Positions 24,459 to 31,460 are shown, counted from the first letter of the stretch. The stretch: 51,918 nucleotides of DNA from RGIG3102 sp045633415 (GCA_045633415.1 JAZQYH010000036.1:1-51918), one strand, 5' to 3'. Notes: a model not told the origin generated them from the sequence alone. A program made the numbers and translations.

Positions 24459-25604
24459 ATGGCCAGAAAAGAAAAACCAATAAAAATCAAAAGATATAAA
24501 AACAGTATGGGCACAGGCACAAAAACTGTTTATAAACTGAAACGTGCCCTGCCTGTTGTTGCAGGTGTTGTGGCTCTTGTTCTGATAGGTTTCCTTCTTG
24601 GTAAACCTTTGATGGAAATGCTTACAGGCACACCTGATTCATCATCACAGCCTGTAACTCCTGCATCAAAACCAGAGGTTTCTTCACAGCAGTCAGTATC
24701 TTCTGAAAATGTGTCTTCTTCATCAGAAGATGTTTCTTCAAAAGCTGAAGAAGTTCCAATTGTGGTGGCAAAAACAAAAGTTTATTACTATGTTGATACA
24801 GCATCACTTTCCACAGAAGCAGAAATAGACGCTGTTGTTTCAAAAATGAAAGCGGCAGGTGCAACACATCTGGTGTTTGATGTAAAAGCCAGCGACGGCA
24901 CAGTTATGTACACTTCATCCAACCAGTATGCATCACAGCTTCTGGCACCAAAGGCAATAGATGTGAAACAGCTTACAAATAAACTTTCAGCAAACGGTAT
25001 CACACCAGTAGCCAGAATGTACACATTTATGGACAAGCTGATTTCCACAGTAGAGCGCAGTACAGCGGTAATGTATCAGGGCACTGACACACGCTGGCTG
25101 GACTCCAGTGCGGCACTGGGCGGTAAAGCATGGGCAAACCCAGCAAGCAAAATCATGCAGGAATATATCACTGCACTTACAGATGAACTGCTGTCAATGG
25201 GTGTAAAAGAAATAATCTATGCTGGTTTCCACACTCCTACAGGTTACAGCCTTGATAAACGTGATTTTGGCGCTTCAATGGACCAGGTTCTTGCAGAAAT
25301 GAAGAACCTTTACCGTACACTTGAAGGTAAAATCTCTGCAAAAGGCGGCAGCTGCAGCCTGCTGGTTGAATACTCTGCAATTATGGCGGAAGGCAACTAC
25401 AGTCACTATATCGTGCATCCATATCAGCTGGGTGCAAAAAACATTGTTGTTACTGCAAAAGGCAGTGATACTGATGTACAGCAGGCTGTGGCATCCCTTG
25501 CAACAGTTACAGATGCAGAAGAAATTTCTACAGTTACACTGTGGGTTACAGACAATGTAAATACACAGGAAACAAAAACACTTGGCGACTATTTTGTTGC
25601 ATAA
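24459..25604 (+). CDS. Membrane-anchored putative glycoside hydrolase (DUF4015-like)
   Basis: The 381-residue protein has a basic cytoplasmic N-terminus (about 1-30), one membrane helix (about 31-50), a Ser/Pro/Val-rich linker (about 58-105), then an extracytoplasmic domain (about 108-380). VSKMKAAGATHLVFDVKASDGTVMYTS recalls the start of the barrel in putative glycoside hydrolases of the DUF4015 group, where a strand ends in V-x-D-V-K-D-x-x-G. No catalytic residue can be assigned with confidence. AGGAGG precedes the ATG. It is last in the rpe operon, which ties it to the Rnf-like membrane trio and suggests a role at the cell surface. Confidence 0.75.
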   Translation: MARKEKPIKIKRYKNSMGTGTKTVYKLKRALPVVAGVVALVLIGFLLGKPLMEMLTGTPDSSSQPVTPASKPEVSSQQSVSSENVSSSSEDVSSKAEEVPIVVAKTKVYYYVDTASLSTEAEIDAVVSKMKAAGATHLVFDVKASDGTVMYTSSNQYASQLLAPKAIDVKQLTNKLSANGITPVARMYTFMDKLISTVERSTAVMYQGTDTRWLDSSAALGGKAWANPASKIMQEYITALTDELLSMGVKEIIYAGFHTPTGYSLDKRDFGASMDQVLAEMKNLYRTLEGKISAKGGSCSLLVEYSAIMAEGNYSHYIVHPYQLGAKNIVVTAKGSDTDVQQAVASLATVTDAEEISTVTLWVTDNVNTQETKTLGDYFVA

Positions 25605-25628
25605 ATAAATTTACGAATTTGCAAAATA

Positions 25629-25664
25629 AATCAATGGTACAGTATTGCTGTGCCATTGATTTTG
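25629..25664 (+). terminator. Terminator of the rpe-Rnf-like operon
   Basis: A 12-bp stem (TCAATGGTACAG with CTGTGCCATTGA, one G-U pair) and a TTTT run. Confidence 0.8.
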
Positions 25665-25677
25665 ACTATTTACTTAT

Positions 25678-26379
25678 ATGAATTATACTGTTGAAACACT
25701 TGCACACGGTACAAAGGTGTGCATAAATTCCACACATAGATTTGGCACAGACGCCTTTCTTTTAAGCGATTTCTGTCAGGTTAAATATGCACAGACAGCC
25801 CTTGATATAGGCAGTGGCTGTGGCATTATACCTCTTCGTTGGAAAGACCGTGGTCACAAAGGTATGGCTGTAGCCCTTGAAATTGATGCAGACGGCACAG
25901 CACTTACAAATGAAAGCATTAAACTGAACAGCTTTGAAAATATTATGGCGGTAAACCATGATATCCGCACATGGGAAACAGATATGCAGTTTGATGTTAT
26001 CACCTGTAACCCACCATACTTTACAGCAGGCAAGCCAAAGGATGACGAGAAAAAAGCATCTTTCCGCCATCAGCTTACACTGACAGACAACGACGTGGCA
26101 CGGGCGGCTTACAGACTGCTGAAAGATAACGGCAAACTGTGTATATGCCAGAGACCAAGCCAGCTGGCGGCTGTAATCTATGCCATGAAATCAAACCGTA
26201 TTGAACCAAAGGTTATCCGTTTTGTAAGGCAGAGAAAAGACAGCCCGCACCCATGGCTTGTACTGGTAGATGGTCGTAAAAACGGTGGTGTATCACTCAC
26301 GGTTATGCCAGACCTTATTATGGAAGATGAAAATGGCGGATTCAGCCAGGAAGTATTGAAGATTTATAATAAAATATAA
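25678..26379 (+). CDS. tRNA1(Val) (adenine-N6)-methyltransferase-like protein (TrmN6/YfiC family)
   Basis: A 233-residue Rossmann-fold SAM-dependent methyltransferase. The N-terminal substrate region HRFGTDAFLLSDF, motif I LDIGSGCGIIPL and the catalytic NPPY motif (TCNPPYFTAG), all in one order, mark the TrmN6/YfiC family, which methylates A37 of tRNA-Val or a similar adenine. No Shine-Dalgarno is visible before the ATG at 25678. A promoter-like pair (TTGACT 25662-25667, TATACT 25684-25689, 16 bp apart) overlaps the start, so the true start or promoter is uncertain. The full family N-terminus is present from this ATG, which favours it. Confidence 0.85.
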   Translation: MNYTVETLAHGTKVCINSTHRFGTDAFLLSDFCQVKYAQTALDIGSGCGIIPLRWKDRGHKGMAVALEIDADGTALTNESIKLNSFENIMAVNHDIRTWETDMQFDVITCNPPYFTAGKPKDDEKKASFRHQLTLTDNDVARAAYRLLKDNGKLCICQRPSQLAAVIYAMKSNRIEPKVIRFVRQRKDSPHPWLVLVDGRKNGGVSLTVMPDLIMEDENGGFSQEVLKIYNKI

Positions 26380-26437
26380 ATACTTTAAGTTTATAAAGGT
26401 TATAATATTACATATTGTATATAAATTGGGAGGAATT

Positions 26438-27274
26438 ATGGCAGGTAAAATTTATGTTGTTGCCACACCTATCGGCAATCTTAACGACCTGACTCCAAGA
26501 ATGAAACAGGCTTTTGAAGAAGCAGATTTTATTGCGGCAGAAGATACACGAGTAAGTGTAAAGCTGCTGAATCACTTCAACATCAAAAAACCACTTGTCA
26601 GCTATTACGAACACAACCTTCGCCAGAAGGGTGACTATATTATCCAGCGTGTTCTGGAAGGCGAAACCTGTGCGGTATGTTCTGATGCAGGTACACCTTG
26701 TATCAGTGACCCGGGTGAGATACTTGTAAAACAGGCACACGAAGCAGGCATCACACTGGTGCCTGTGCCAGGTCCTAGTGCTGTTATCACAGCACTGTGT
26801 GTCAGCGGTCAGGACACAGGTCGTTTCTGTTTCGAGGGCTTTGTTTCCACAGTTAAAAAACAGAGAAGGGAACATCTGGAAAGTCTTGCACAGGAAAAAC
26901 GTACAATGATTTTCTACGAAGCACCACACAAACTGCTGAACACTCTTCAGGATTTCTGCACATATTTCGGCACAGACAGAAAGCTGACAATCGCCCGTGA
27001 ACTTACAAAACTTCACGAAGAAATCAAGCTTACCACAACAGGGGAAGCACTGGAATTCTATCAGGCAAACTCACCAAAAGGTGAATTCTGTCTTGTACTG
27101 CAGGGTTACACAGCACCTCCTGCAGAGGAAGAAACAATAGATGACCTTGCCCAGAAGGCACTGCGGTTGATGGAAGAAGAAGGTCTTTCGGTAAGCGAAG
27201 CTTCCAAAAAGGCAAGCGCAGGTACAAAATTTAGCAAAAGTGAAGTTTATAAAGCAGTACAACAGTTGAAATAA
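26438..27274 (+). CDS. rsmI: 16S rRNA (cytidine(1402)-2'-O)-methyltransferase
   Basis: A 278-residue tetrapyrrole-methylase-fold enzyme that 2'-O-methylates C1402 in the decoding centre. Signature motifs are YVVATPIGNLNDLTPR, AAEDTRVSVKLLNHF, CSDAGTPCISDPG and PVPGPSAV, then GFVSTVKKQRRE and YEAPHKL. The C-terminal helical tail (ending EVYKAVQQLK) is also typical. GGGAGG is 5 bases before the ATG at 26438. It is followed 16 bp later by the yfcE-like gene and then marR, forming an operon. Confidence 0.96.
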   Translation: MAGKIYVVATPIGNLNDLTPRMKQAFEEADFIAAEDTRVSVKLLNHFNIKKPLVSYYEHNLRQKGDYIIQRVLEGETCAVCSDAGTPCISDPGEILVKQAHEAGITLVPVPGPSAVITALCVSGQDTGRFCFEGFVSTVKKQRREHLESLAQEKRTMIFYEAPHKLLNTLQDFCTYFGTDRKLTIARELTKLHEEIKLTTTGEALEFYQANSPKGEFCLVLQGYTAPPAEEETIDDLAQKALRLMEEEGLSVSEASKKASAGTKFSKSEVYKAVQQLK

Positions 27275-27290
27275 TATTTAAGGGGTTTTT

Positions 27291-27764
27291 ATGAGATACC
27301 TTGTTATCAGTGATACACACGGATTCAAAAAATATCTGGACAGAATTGTCCAAAAGGAAGAGGATATAAAGAATATCATTTTCCTTGGGGATGGTTTGTC
27401 TGACATTCTGGATTTCAAAGCACAGCACCCTGAATATGATATAATCGCAGTTACAGGCAACTGTGACTCGCACAAGGATATCCCAGCCAAAGAGATTATA
27501 AATATCAAAGGATACACAATTCTCATCTGCCATGGCGACGGATACTATGTAAAAATGGGACTGTTGCCACTGCGAAAGGCATGTATGGAAATGAAGGTAG
27601 ACATAGCCCTGTTTGGTCATACACACCGCCAGTATTACGAATATTACGACGGTATTTATACCTTTAATCCCGGTAGTGTAATGCCATCAGCAAACCCATA
27701 CAGCTGTTATGGAATACTTGATTTCAGCTACGAAAAACCACTGTTTTATCACAGAGAACTTTAG
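27291..27764 (+). CDS. yfcE: Metallophosphoesterase, YfcE/MJ0936 family
   Basis: A 157-residue small calcineurin-like phosphodiesterase. All five metal and catalytic motifs are seen: SDTHG, FLGDG, TGNCD, CHGDGY and FGHTHR, followed by NPGSV. Family members hydrolyse phosphodiesters with Mn2+; the physiological substrate is unclear. AAGGGG precedes the ATG. It sits between rsmI and marR, with 9 bp to the latter. Confidence 0.92.
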   Translation: MRYLVISDTHGFKKYLDRIVQKEEDIKNIIFLGDGLSDILDFKAQHPEYDIIAVTGNCDSHKDIPAKEIINIKGYTILICHGDGYYVKMGLLPLRKACMEMKVDIALFGHTHRQYYEYYDGIYTFNPGSVMPSANPYSCYGILDFSYEKPLFYHREL

Positions 27765-27773
27765 GGGTATACA

Positions 27774-28208
27774 ATGTTAGAATTTTCTATTAGTGAAAAG
27801 CTTTATACCATACTGGTTTATGCCAGCCGTCTGATGAGACGAAATGCCAACACCAACACTGAACTGCCACCGGGGCAGTTACGTGTGCTGGCGCTCAGCC
27901 GGGATATGGAAAACCCTACCCAGCAAAAATTGCTTAACCTTTTGCAGATTCGCCCTGCATCCCTCAGCGAAATGCTGTCCAAACTGGAAAAAAGCGGATA
28001 TATCCAGCGCACAAGGGATGAAAAAGACAAACGAAATGTTATAATCACCCCAACAGAAAAGGGTATTGCCGTGGCAAACGAAAACTACGGAAAACAGCGA
28101 GAAAGAGCTATAAAAGCCTTTGAACAGCTGGACGATGCAGAAAAGGAACAGTTCTTTGCCACCCTTAAAAAGCTGGTAAACATCTGGGAAGAGGAAGAAA
28201 GTAAATAA
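27774..28208 (+). CDS. MarR family transcriptional regulator
   Basis: A 144-residue winged-helix protein with the MarR layout: an N-terminal dimerisation helix, GQLRVLALSRDMENPTQQKLLNLLQIRPASLSEMLSKLEKSGYIQR as the helix-turn-helix, the wing D-E-K-D-K-R-N-V, and a C-terminal helix closing the dimer. The ligand is unknown. It is co-transcribed with rsmI and the phosphoesterase, neither an obvious target. AGGGG precedes the ATG. Confidence 0.9.
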   Translation: MLEFSISEKLYTILVYASRLMRRNANTNTELPPGQLRVLALSRDMENPTQQKLLNLLQIRPASLSEMLSKLEKSGYIQRTRDEKDKRNVIITPTEKGIAVANENYGKQRERAIKAFEQLDDAEKEQFFATLKKLVNIWEEEESK

Positions 28209-28214
28209 AAACAG

Positions 28215-28245
28215 ACTCTGTATGGTAACATACGGAGTTTTTTGT
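28215..28245 (+). terminator. Terminator of the rsmI-yfcE-marR operon
   Basis: ACTCTGTATG pairs with CATACGGAGT (one G-U pair), followed by six Ts. Confidence 0.85.
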
Positions 28246-28249
28246 TATA

Positions 28250-28286
28250 TAATAAAACGAAAGGACGGTTATCCGTCCTTTCGTTT
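28250..28286. terminator. Terminator of the Phd-HTH gene
   Basis: A perfect 14-bp stem, 28255-28268 with 28273-28286, directly after the minus-strand stop, followed on that strand by TATTATATAAC. Confidence 0.8.
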
Positions 28287-28754
28287 CTATTTTAAATTCG
28301 TTTCAATATCGAGAATACGCCTAACTTGAGATTCTTTTACATCAACATATGAGGCAAGATTTATACCTTTTGAGATTTCTGTTTGGTAAGATTCTGGAAG
28401 CCCAGCTACTTTTAAAATTTCTTTTTTATTGATGCGTTCTCGTTCGATAACGTTGGCAAAATAAATTGCAAATGTATGAATATTTGTAACCTGCTGTCCG
28501 CGAGGGGATGAGTTATACATTTCTTTTAATACATTTCCTAAATAAAAAGCAGTCATATTTTTCTCCTTATGGTGTTGATTTAGTGTTTCAGTGCTATCTG
28601 CATATGAAGAGATTTTATTATAGAGTTCTATGCTTAAAATTACAATGTCCCCCTCACCATCTTTAGTTATAAATATAGGTTCGTCTGTTGAGTGAGCAAG
28701 TTTTGAAAATTCGTCATAATTATTGCATAAACTTTTTGAAGATTTGATAATCAT
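28287..28754 (-). CDS. Phd/YefM-type antitoxin domain fused to an HTH-like domain, no toxin adjacent
   Basis: A 155-residue protein. Residues 1-55 are a Phd/YefM DNA-binding domain (NNYDEFSKLAHSTDEPIFITKDGEGDIVILSIELYNK). Residues 67-155 form a second module (TAFYLGNVLKEMYNSSPRGQ...LPESYQTEISKGINLASYV) resembling small HTH-domain proteins of Clostridia. The junction residues LNQHHKEKN are encoded by DNA that contains AAGGAG (28568-28563) six bases before Met67 (28556), so an internal start is likely and an 89-residue product may also be made. No RelE/ParE/Doc gene is adjacent. AAGGAG precedes the first ATG. The gene is AT-rich and unlike its neighbours in codon use. Confidence 0.8.
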   Translation of the reverse strand: MIIKSSKSLCNNYDEFSKLAHSTDEPIFITKDGEGDIVILSIELYNKISSYADSTETLNQHHKEKNMTAFYLGNVLKEMYNSSPRGQQVTNIHTFAIYFANVIERERINKKEILKVAGLPESYQTEISKGINLASYVDVKESQVRRILDIETNLK

Positions 28755-28776
28755 ATAACATCTCCTTTCTAATCTA

Positions 28777-28828
28777 AGTATAACATGATTAGCTAAAATG
28801 TCAATAGCTAAATTAGCTAGATTAGCTA
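28777..28828 (-). promoter_or_regulatory. Promoter of the Phd-HTH gene with four TAGCTA operator sites
   Basis: On the minus strand TTGACA (28804-28799), 16 bp, TATACT (28782-28777). The self-complementary hexamer TAGCTA occurs at 28790, 28805, 28814 and 28823, the last three at 9-bp steps. One copy lies between the promoter boxes and one abuts the -35. This is the arrangement expected for antitoxin autorepression. Confidence 0.75.
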
Positions 28829-28839
28829 TAAAAATACTG

Positions 28840-28868
28840 TTGAAAATAATTGATAATGGAAGTAAAAT
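28840..28868 (+). promoter_or_regulatory. Promoter of lrgAB
   Basis: TTGAAA (28840-28845), 17 bp, TAAAAT (28863-28868). The TAGCTA array ends 12 bp upstream of this -35, so the Phd-HTH protein could also influence lrgAB. Confidence 0.65.
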
Positions 28869-28897
28869 ATATACAAGATTTTTGTATCGAGGTTATT

Positions 28898-29251
28898 ATG
28901 AAATATATAAAACAGCTTGCAATCATAATTATGGTTTGCTTTGCAGGAGAAATTATAAGATATATAGTTCCACTGCCTGTACCGGGCAGTATCTGGGGGC
29001 TTGTACTCATGTTCATTCTCTTGGTTACTGGCGCGGTAAAATTGGAAAAGGTTGAAACAGTGGCAGACTTCCTTGTGGACTGTATGCCTATTATGTTTGT
29101 GCCGGGCGGTGTTGGTCTTATGCGGTCATGGTCCACTCTTAAAAGCATGCTGCCAGCGGCAGTGTGCAGTATTGTACTGGTGACTCCCTTTATAATGGTT
29201 GTAACAGGCAAGGTGACACAGAAAATGATAGAAAAGAGGGAAAGTAAATGA
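28898..29251 (+). CDS. lrgA: CidA/LrgA family holin-like protein
   Basis: A 117-residue membrane protein with four helices and the family core LPVPGSIWGLVLMFILL, then KVETVADFLVDCMPIMFVPGGVGLM. CidA/LrgA proteins are small membrane proteins, paired with CidB/LrgB, that affect murein hydrolase activity, overflow metabolism (pyruvate uptake) and cell death. CGAGGT is 6 bases before the ATG at 28898; earlier in-frame starts lie within the promoter. The stop overlaps the lrgB start (ATGA). Confidence 0.9.
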   Translation: MKYIKQLAIIIMVCFAGEIIRYIVPLPVPGSIWGLVLMFILLVTGAVKLEKVETVADFLVDCMPIMFVPGGVGLMRSWSTLKSMLPAAVCSIVLVTPFIMVVTGKVTQKMIEKRESK

Positions 29252-29940
29252 AAGAATTGTTTGCATCAGCTTCATTTGCAGGGGCCGCACTGACGATGAT
29301 TACATTCTTCATTGGCTCAGCTGTAAAAAATAAATTCAAAAGTCAGATATTTAACCCTATTCTTATTGCTATAGTTCTGATTATCACATTCCTGCTTACA
29401 ACAGGCATTGATTACGATACATATAATTCAGGTGCAAAATATATCAGCTGGTTTTTAACACCTGCCACAGTTTCGCTGGCTATACCACTTTACAGACAGA
29501 TAGAACAGCTGAAAACAAATGTGATTGCCATCCTTACAGGTATTTTCAGCGGTGTGTTGGCATCAGCTGTGGGCATACTTACACTGGCTATTATTTTCGG
29601 GCTGTCACATCCGGAGTATGTAACACTTCTGCCAAAAAGCATTACATCAGCCATAGGTATGGGCGTGGCTGATGAACTGGGCGGCTTTTCCACTATAACA
29701 GTGCCTGTAATCATTATCACGGGCATATTCGGCAACATCACAGCATCAGCGGTGCTGAACTTCTTTAAAATCACAAACCCTGTGGCTAAAGGTCTTGCCA
29801 TCGGTACAGCCAGTCACGGCACAGGCACAGCCAGAGCTATCGAACTGGGCGAGGTGGAAGGTGCTATGTCTGGCCTGTCCATCGCCGTTGCAGGCCTTAT
29901 GACTGTTGTGGTGGCGCAGATTTTTGCCCTTCTTCATTAA
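29248..29940 (+). CDS. lrgB: LrgB/CidB family membrane protein
   Basis: A 230-residue polytopic protein that pairs with LrgA. Signature regions are FLTPATVSLAIPLYRQ, LPKSITSAIGMGVADELGG and GLAIGTASHGTGTARAIELGEVEGAMSGL, all typical of LrgB. Its role is a membrane complex that modulates autolysis or carries small metabolites. It is translationally coupled to lrgA by a 4-bp overlap. A strong terminator follows. Confidence 0.93.
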   Translation: MKELFASASFAGAALTMITFFIGSAVKNKFKSQIFNPILIAIVLIITFLLTTGIDYDTYNSGAKYISWFLTPATVSLAIPLYRQIEQLKTNVIAILTGIFSGVLASAVGILTLAIIFGLSHPEYVTLLPKSITSAIGMGVADELGGFSTITVPVIIITGIFGNITASAVLNFFKITNPVAKGLAIGTASHGTGTARAIELGEVEGAMSGLSIAVAGLMTVVVAQIFALLH

Positions 29941-29946
29941 ATATTA

Positions 29947-29984
29947 AATGCAATAGTCAAAAAACTATTGCATTTTTATTTTTT
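29947..29984 (+). terminator. Terminator of lrgAB
   Basis: An 11-bp stem (AATGCAATAGT with ACTATTGCATT) followed by a long T-rich tract. Confidence 0.9.
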
Positions 29985-30015
29985 GGTGGTATAATATTAA
30001 GGCAAACAAAGATAT

Positions 30016-30091
30016 GCACCATTAGCTCAGTTGGTAGAGCAACTGACTCTTAATCAGTGGGTCCCGGGTTCGAGTCCCTGATGGTGCACCA
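30016..30091 (+). tRNA. tRNA-Lys (anticodon CUU), CCA encoded
   Basis: The 76-base cloverleaf has acceptor GCACCAT/ATGGTGC, D arm GCTC/GAGC with AGTTGGTA loop, anticodon stem ACTGA/TCAGT with loop CTCTTAA (anticodon CTT at 30049-30051), and T arm with GTTCGAG. Discriminator A (30088) is followed by encoded CCA. A terminator (30096-30129) follows. The 3' end is duplicated further downstream (see the repeat entries). Confidence 0.97.
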
Positions 30092-30095
30092 AATA

Positions 30096-30130
30096 AAACA
30101 GACACCCATCTGGGTGTCTGTTTTGTTTTT
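30096..30130 (+). terminator. Terminator of the tRNA-Lys gene
   Basis: ACAGACACCC pairs with GGGTGTCTGT across a 4-base loop, followed by TTTGTTTTT. Confidence 0.88.
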
Positions 30131-30142
30131 ATGTAAGTAAAA

Positions 30143-30280
30143 GGACTCGAACCCGAAAGGGTCGCGGCGTAAAGCAAACAGTCCAGTGGACTGTTTGCAG
30201 CCAGCGAGAGCTTGAGCGGTAGCGAAAGCCAGATAGTATGCGAACAAAAAGTGAGCAGACGGCGAGTCCCTGATGGTGCA
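30143..30280. repeat. tRNA-derived repeat block: inverted T-arm copy, palindrome, and duplicated tRNA 3' end
   Basis: Three parts are visible. GGACTCGAACCCG (30143-30155) is the exact reverse complement of the tRNA T-arm at 30065-30077. GCAAACAGTCCA-G-TGGACTGTTTGC (30174-30198) is a perfect 12-bp palindrome. CGAGTCCCTGATGGTGCA (30263-30280) is an 18-base direct copy of the tRNA 3' end (30071-30088). Between them lies GC-rich DNA (AGCGAGAGCTTGAGCGG) unlike the AT-rich surroundings. The direct copy is what an attR or a tRNA-targeting element end looks like. Confidence 0.75.
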
Positions 30281-30461
30281 GGAAAAAAGTACAATTTGCA
30301 GATACGTCTTGAAAGCCCCATAAGATACATAAATCGTATATTATTGCAAAAAATTAGTTTGATTATCGAAATATAAAAAAATTATATCCAAATCAAATAA
30401 TATATAAAATTAATTAATATATATTCTGAAACTTTTTTATTTGAATATATTTTTGATATAA

Positions 30462-30536
30462 ATATTCAAAAAAATAGTTCAAGGGCTGAACTTTATTAAT
30501 GGTGAGCCTGATATAGTTAAATATATCAATGAATAA
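30462..30536 (+). pseudogene. Possible 3' remnant of a gene
   Basis: An open stretch of 24 codons without a start ends in a protein-like tail (GLNFINGEPDIVKYINE, stop TAA 30534-30536). It is cut off upstream by a stop. The codons and sequence look coding, but it is short and the family is unknown. Confidence 0.3.
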
Positions 30537-30625
30537 AATGTTTAAAAGATAAATATATATATCGATACAGCGGGCGGATTATTCTGCTTTATATAAAAAT
30601 AATTTATCTGACTGAATATTGATAA

Positions 30626-30658
30626 AAAAATAAGAGTTTGATACTCAAACTTTATTTA
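30626..30658. terminator. Hairpin between two apparent gene remnants
   Basis: GAGTTTGA/TCAAACTT around TAC, with A/T tracts on both sides; on the minus strand it is followed by seven Ts. It sits after the end of both convergent remnants. Confidence 0.5.
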
Positions 30659-30669
30659 ATTAAGAATTT

Positions 30670-30860
30670 TTAATCTGTATTTTTAAAAAAGACAAGTGTA
30701 ATTGTTGGCATGAAGCACATAGATGCTACAAAAATCCATATTGAAATAACTGGATACATACGAAAACAATAGCTGGATAAAAATACCACAAAACAGTATA
30801 TAGATGTGTTAAAAATGGTCTAAATCGGGCTTGTTCAATTGTTTTATACAAAAATTCATT
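30670..30860 (-). pseudogene. Decayed membrane-protein gene (C-terminal part)
   Basis: On the minus strand one frame reads FNEFLYKTIEQARFRPFL then THLYTVLWYFYPAIVFV, until a stop at 30728-30726. A different frame then continues with YPVISIWIFVASMCFMP and TITLVFFKNTD, ending in TAA at 30672-30670, just before the hairpin. The two pieces together look like the last two membrane helices of one protein, broken by a frameshift near 30770-30760. No intact start or upstream part is left. I cannot name the family. Confidence 0.45.
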
Positions 30861-30880
30861 AAATGGTCATATTAATCATA

Positions 30881-30909
30881 TTGAAAAAAATAGTTTGATA
30901 GTGTATTAT
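30881..30909 (+). promoter_or_regulatory. Promoter of the ArsR gene
   Basis: TTGAAA (30881-30886), 17 bp, TATTAT (30904-30909). Confidence 0.6.
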
Positions 30910-30980
30910 AAAATCAAGAAAAATGTAACATATTTAATGGTGTAATATGTAGTGAAGATTATTTGATAGGATGTGACGAA

Positions 30981-31250
30981 GTGAAAGTTGTAGAAAAAGA
31001 AAAAATATTCAAAGCATTGGGTGATGCTAACCGTCTTATGATTATGGACCTTCTCGTAGGTACAGAACTCAGCGCAGGTCAGATTCTGCGGCAGGTAAAA
31101 ATGGGTCAGTCAACACTGTCTCATCATATGAAAATTCTTTGTGACAGTGGCATTGTTAATGCCCGTAAAGATTCCAGATGGGTTTACTACACAATCAACA
31201 GTGAACTGGTAAAAGAGTTAAGTGGGGAAATCCTTGGCTGGATTAAATAA
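30981..31250 (+). CDS. ArsR family transcriptional regulator (small HTH)
   Basis: An 89-residue winged-helix protein: EKIFKALGDANRLMIMDLLVGTELSAGQILRQVKMGQSTLSHHMKILCDSGIVNARKDSRWVYYTI is the full ArsR domain. No cysteine pair typical of metal sensing (CxC) is present in the DNA-binding helix, so a metal role is not supported. The start is probably GTG 30981, 9 bases after AGGA. A TTG at 30963 is the only earlier in-frame start. It stands alone, followed by a terminator, so its target is unknown. Confidence 0.85.
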   Translation: MKVVEKEKIFKALGDANRLMIMDLLVGTELSAGQILRQVKMGQSTLSHHMKILCDSGIVNARKDSRWVYYTINSELVKELSGEILGWIK

Positions 31251-31272
31251 TTGAATTTAGTATTATAATTAT

Positions 31273-31308
31273 AAATACCACAGTCGGTCTGGCTGTGGTA
31301 TTTTATTT
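31273..31308 (+). terminator. Terminator of the ArsR gene
   Basis: AAATACCACAG/CTGTGGTATTT, 11-bp stem and TTATTT tail. Confidence 0.85.
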
Positions 31309-31431
31309 ACATAAAAAAGCTGGTAAACAGATGTAGTTATACGAAGAATATACCAGATTTCAACAGTATTACTTATTTTGTTCACAAATCTATCATTATT
31401 TTGTATTATCTTTAAATCAAAGGCAGGATAA

Positions 31432-31460
31432 TTGAATTATAACTGCATTAATAGTATAAT
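31432..31460 (+). promoter_or_regulatory. Promoter of the NfeD-SPFH pair
   Basis: TTGAAT (31432-31437), 17 bp, TATAAT (31455-31460). Confidence 0.65.

Larger units (their letters stand above)
30281..30880. other. AT-rich accessory stretch between tRNA-derived repeats and ArsR
   Basis: About 600 bp with no intact gene. It holds two short gene remnants facing each other, a hairpin between them (entries above) and otherwise only AT-rich sequence with stops in all frames. It looks like the eroded cargo of an element once inserted at tRNA-Lys. Confidence 0.5.

Noticed and set aside
28790..28828. A small tandem-repeat or CRISPR-like array
   Set aside because: The units are 6-bp palindromes at promoter positions, as expected for operators.
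30022..30330. A 102-residue minus-strand ORF over the tRNA-Lys (with GTRTRDPLIKSQLLYQLS)
   Set aside because: It is the reverse translation of the tRNA gene and the repeat block, a well-known type of false gene.
30981..31250. Metal-sensing ArsR repressor
   Set aside because: The CxC metal site is missing and no metal resistance gene is adjacent.
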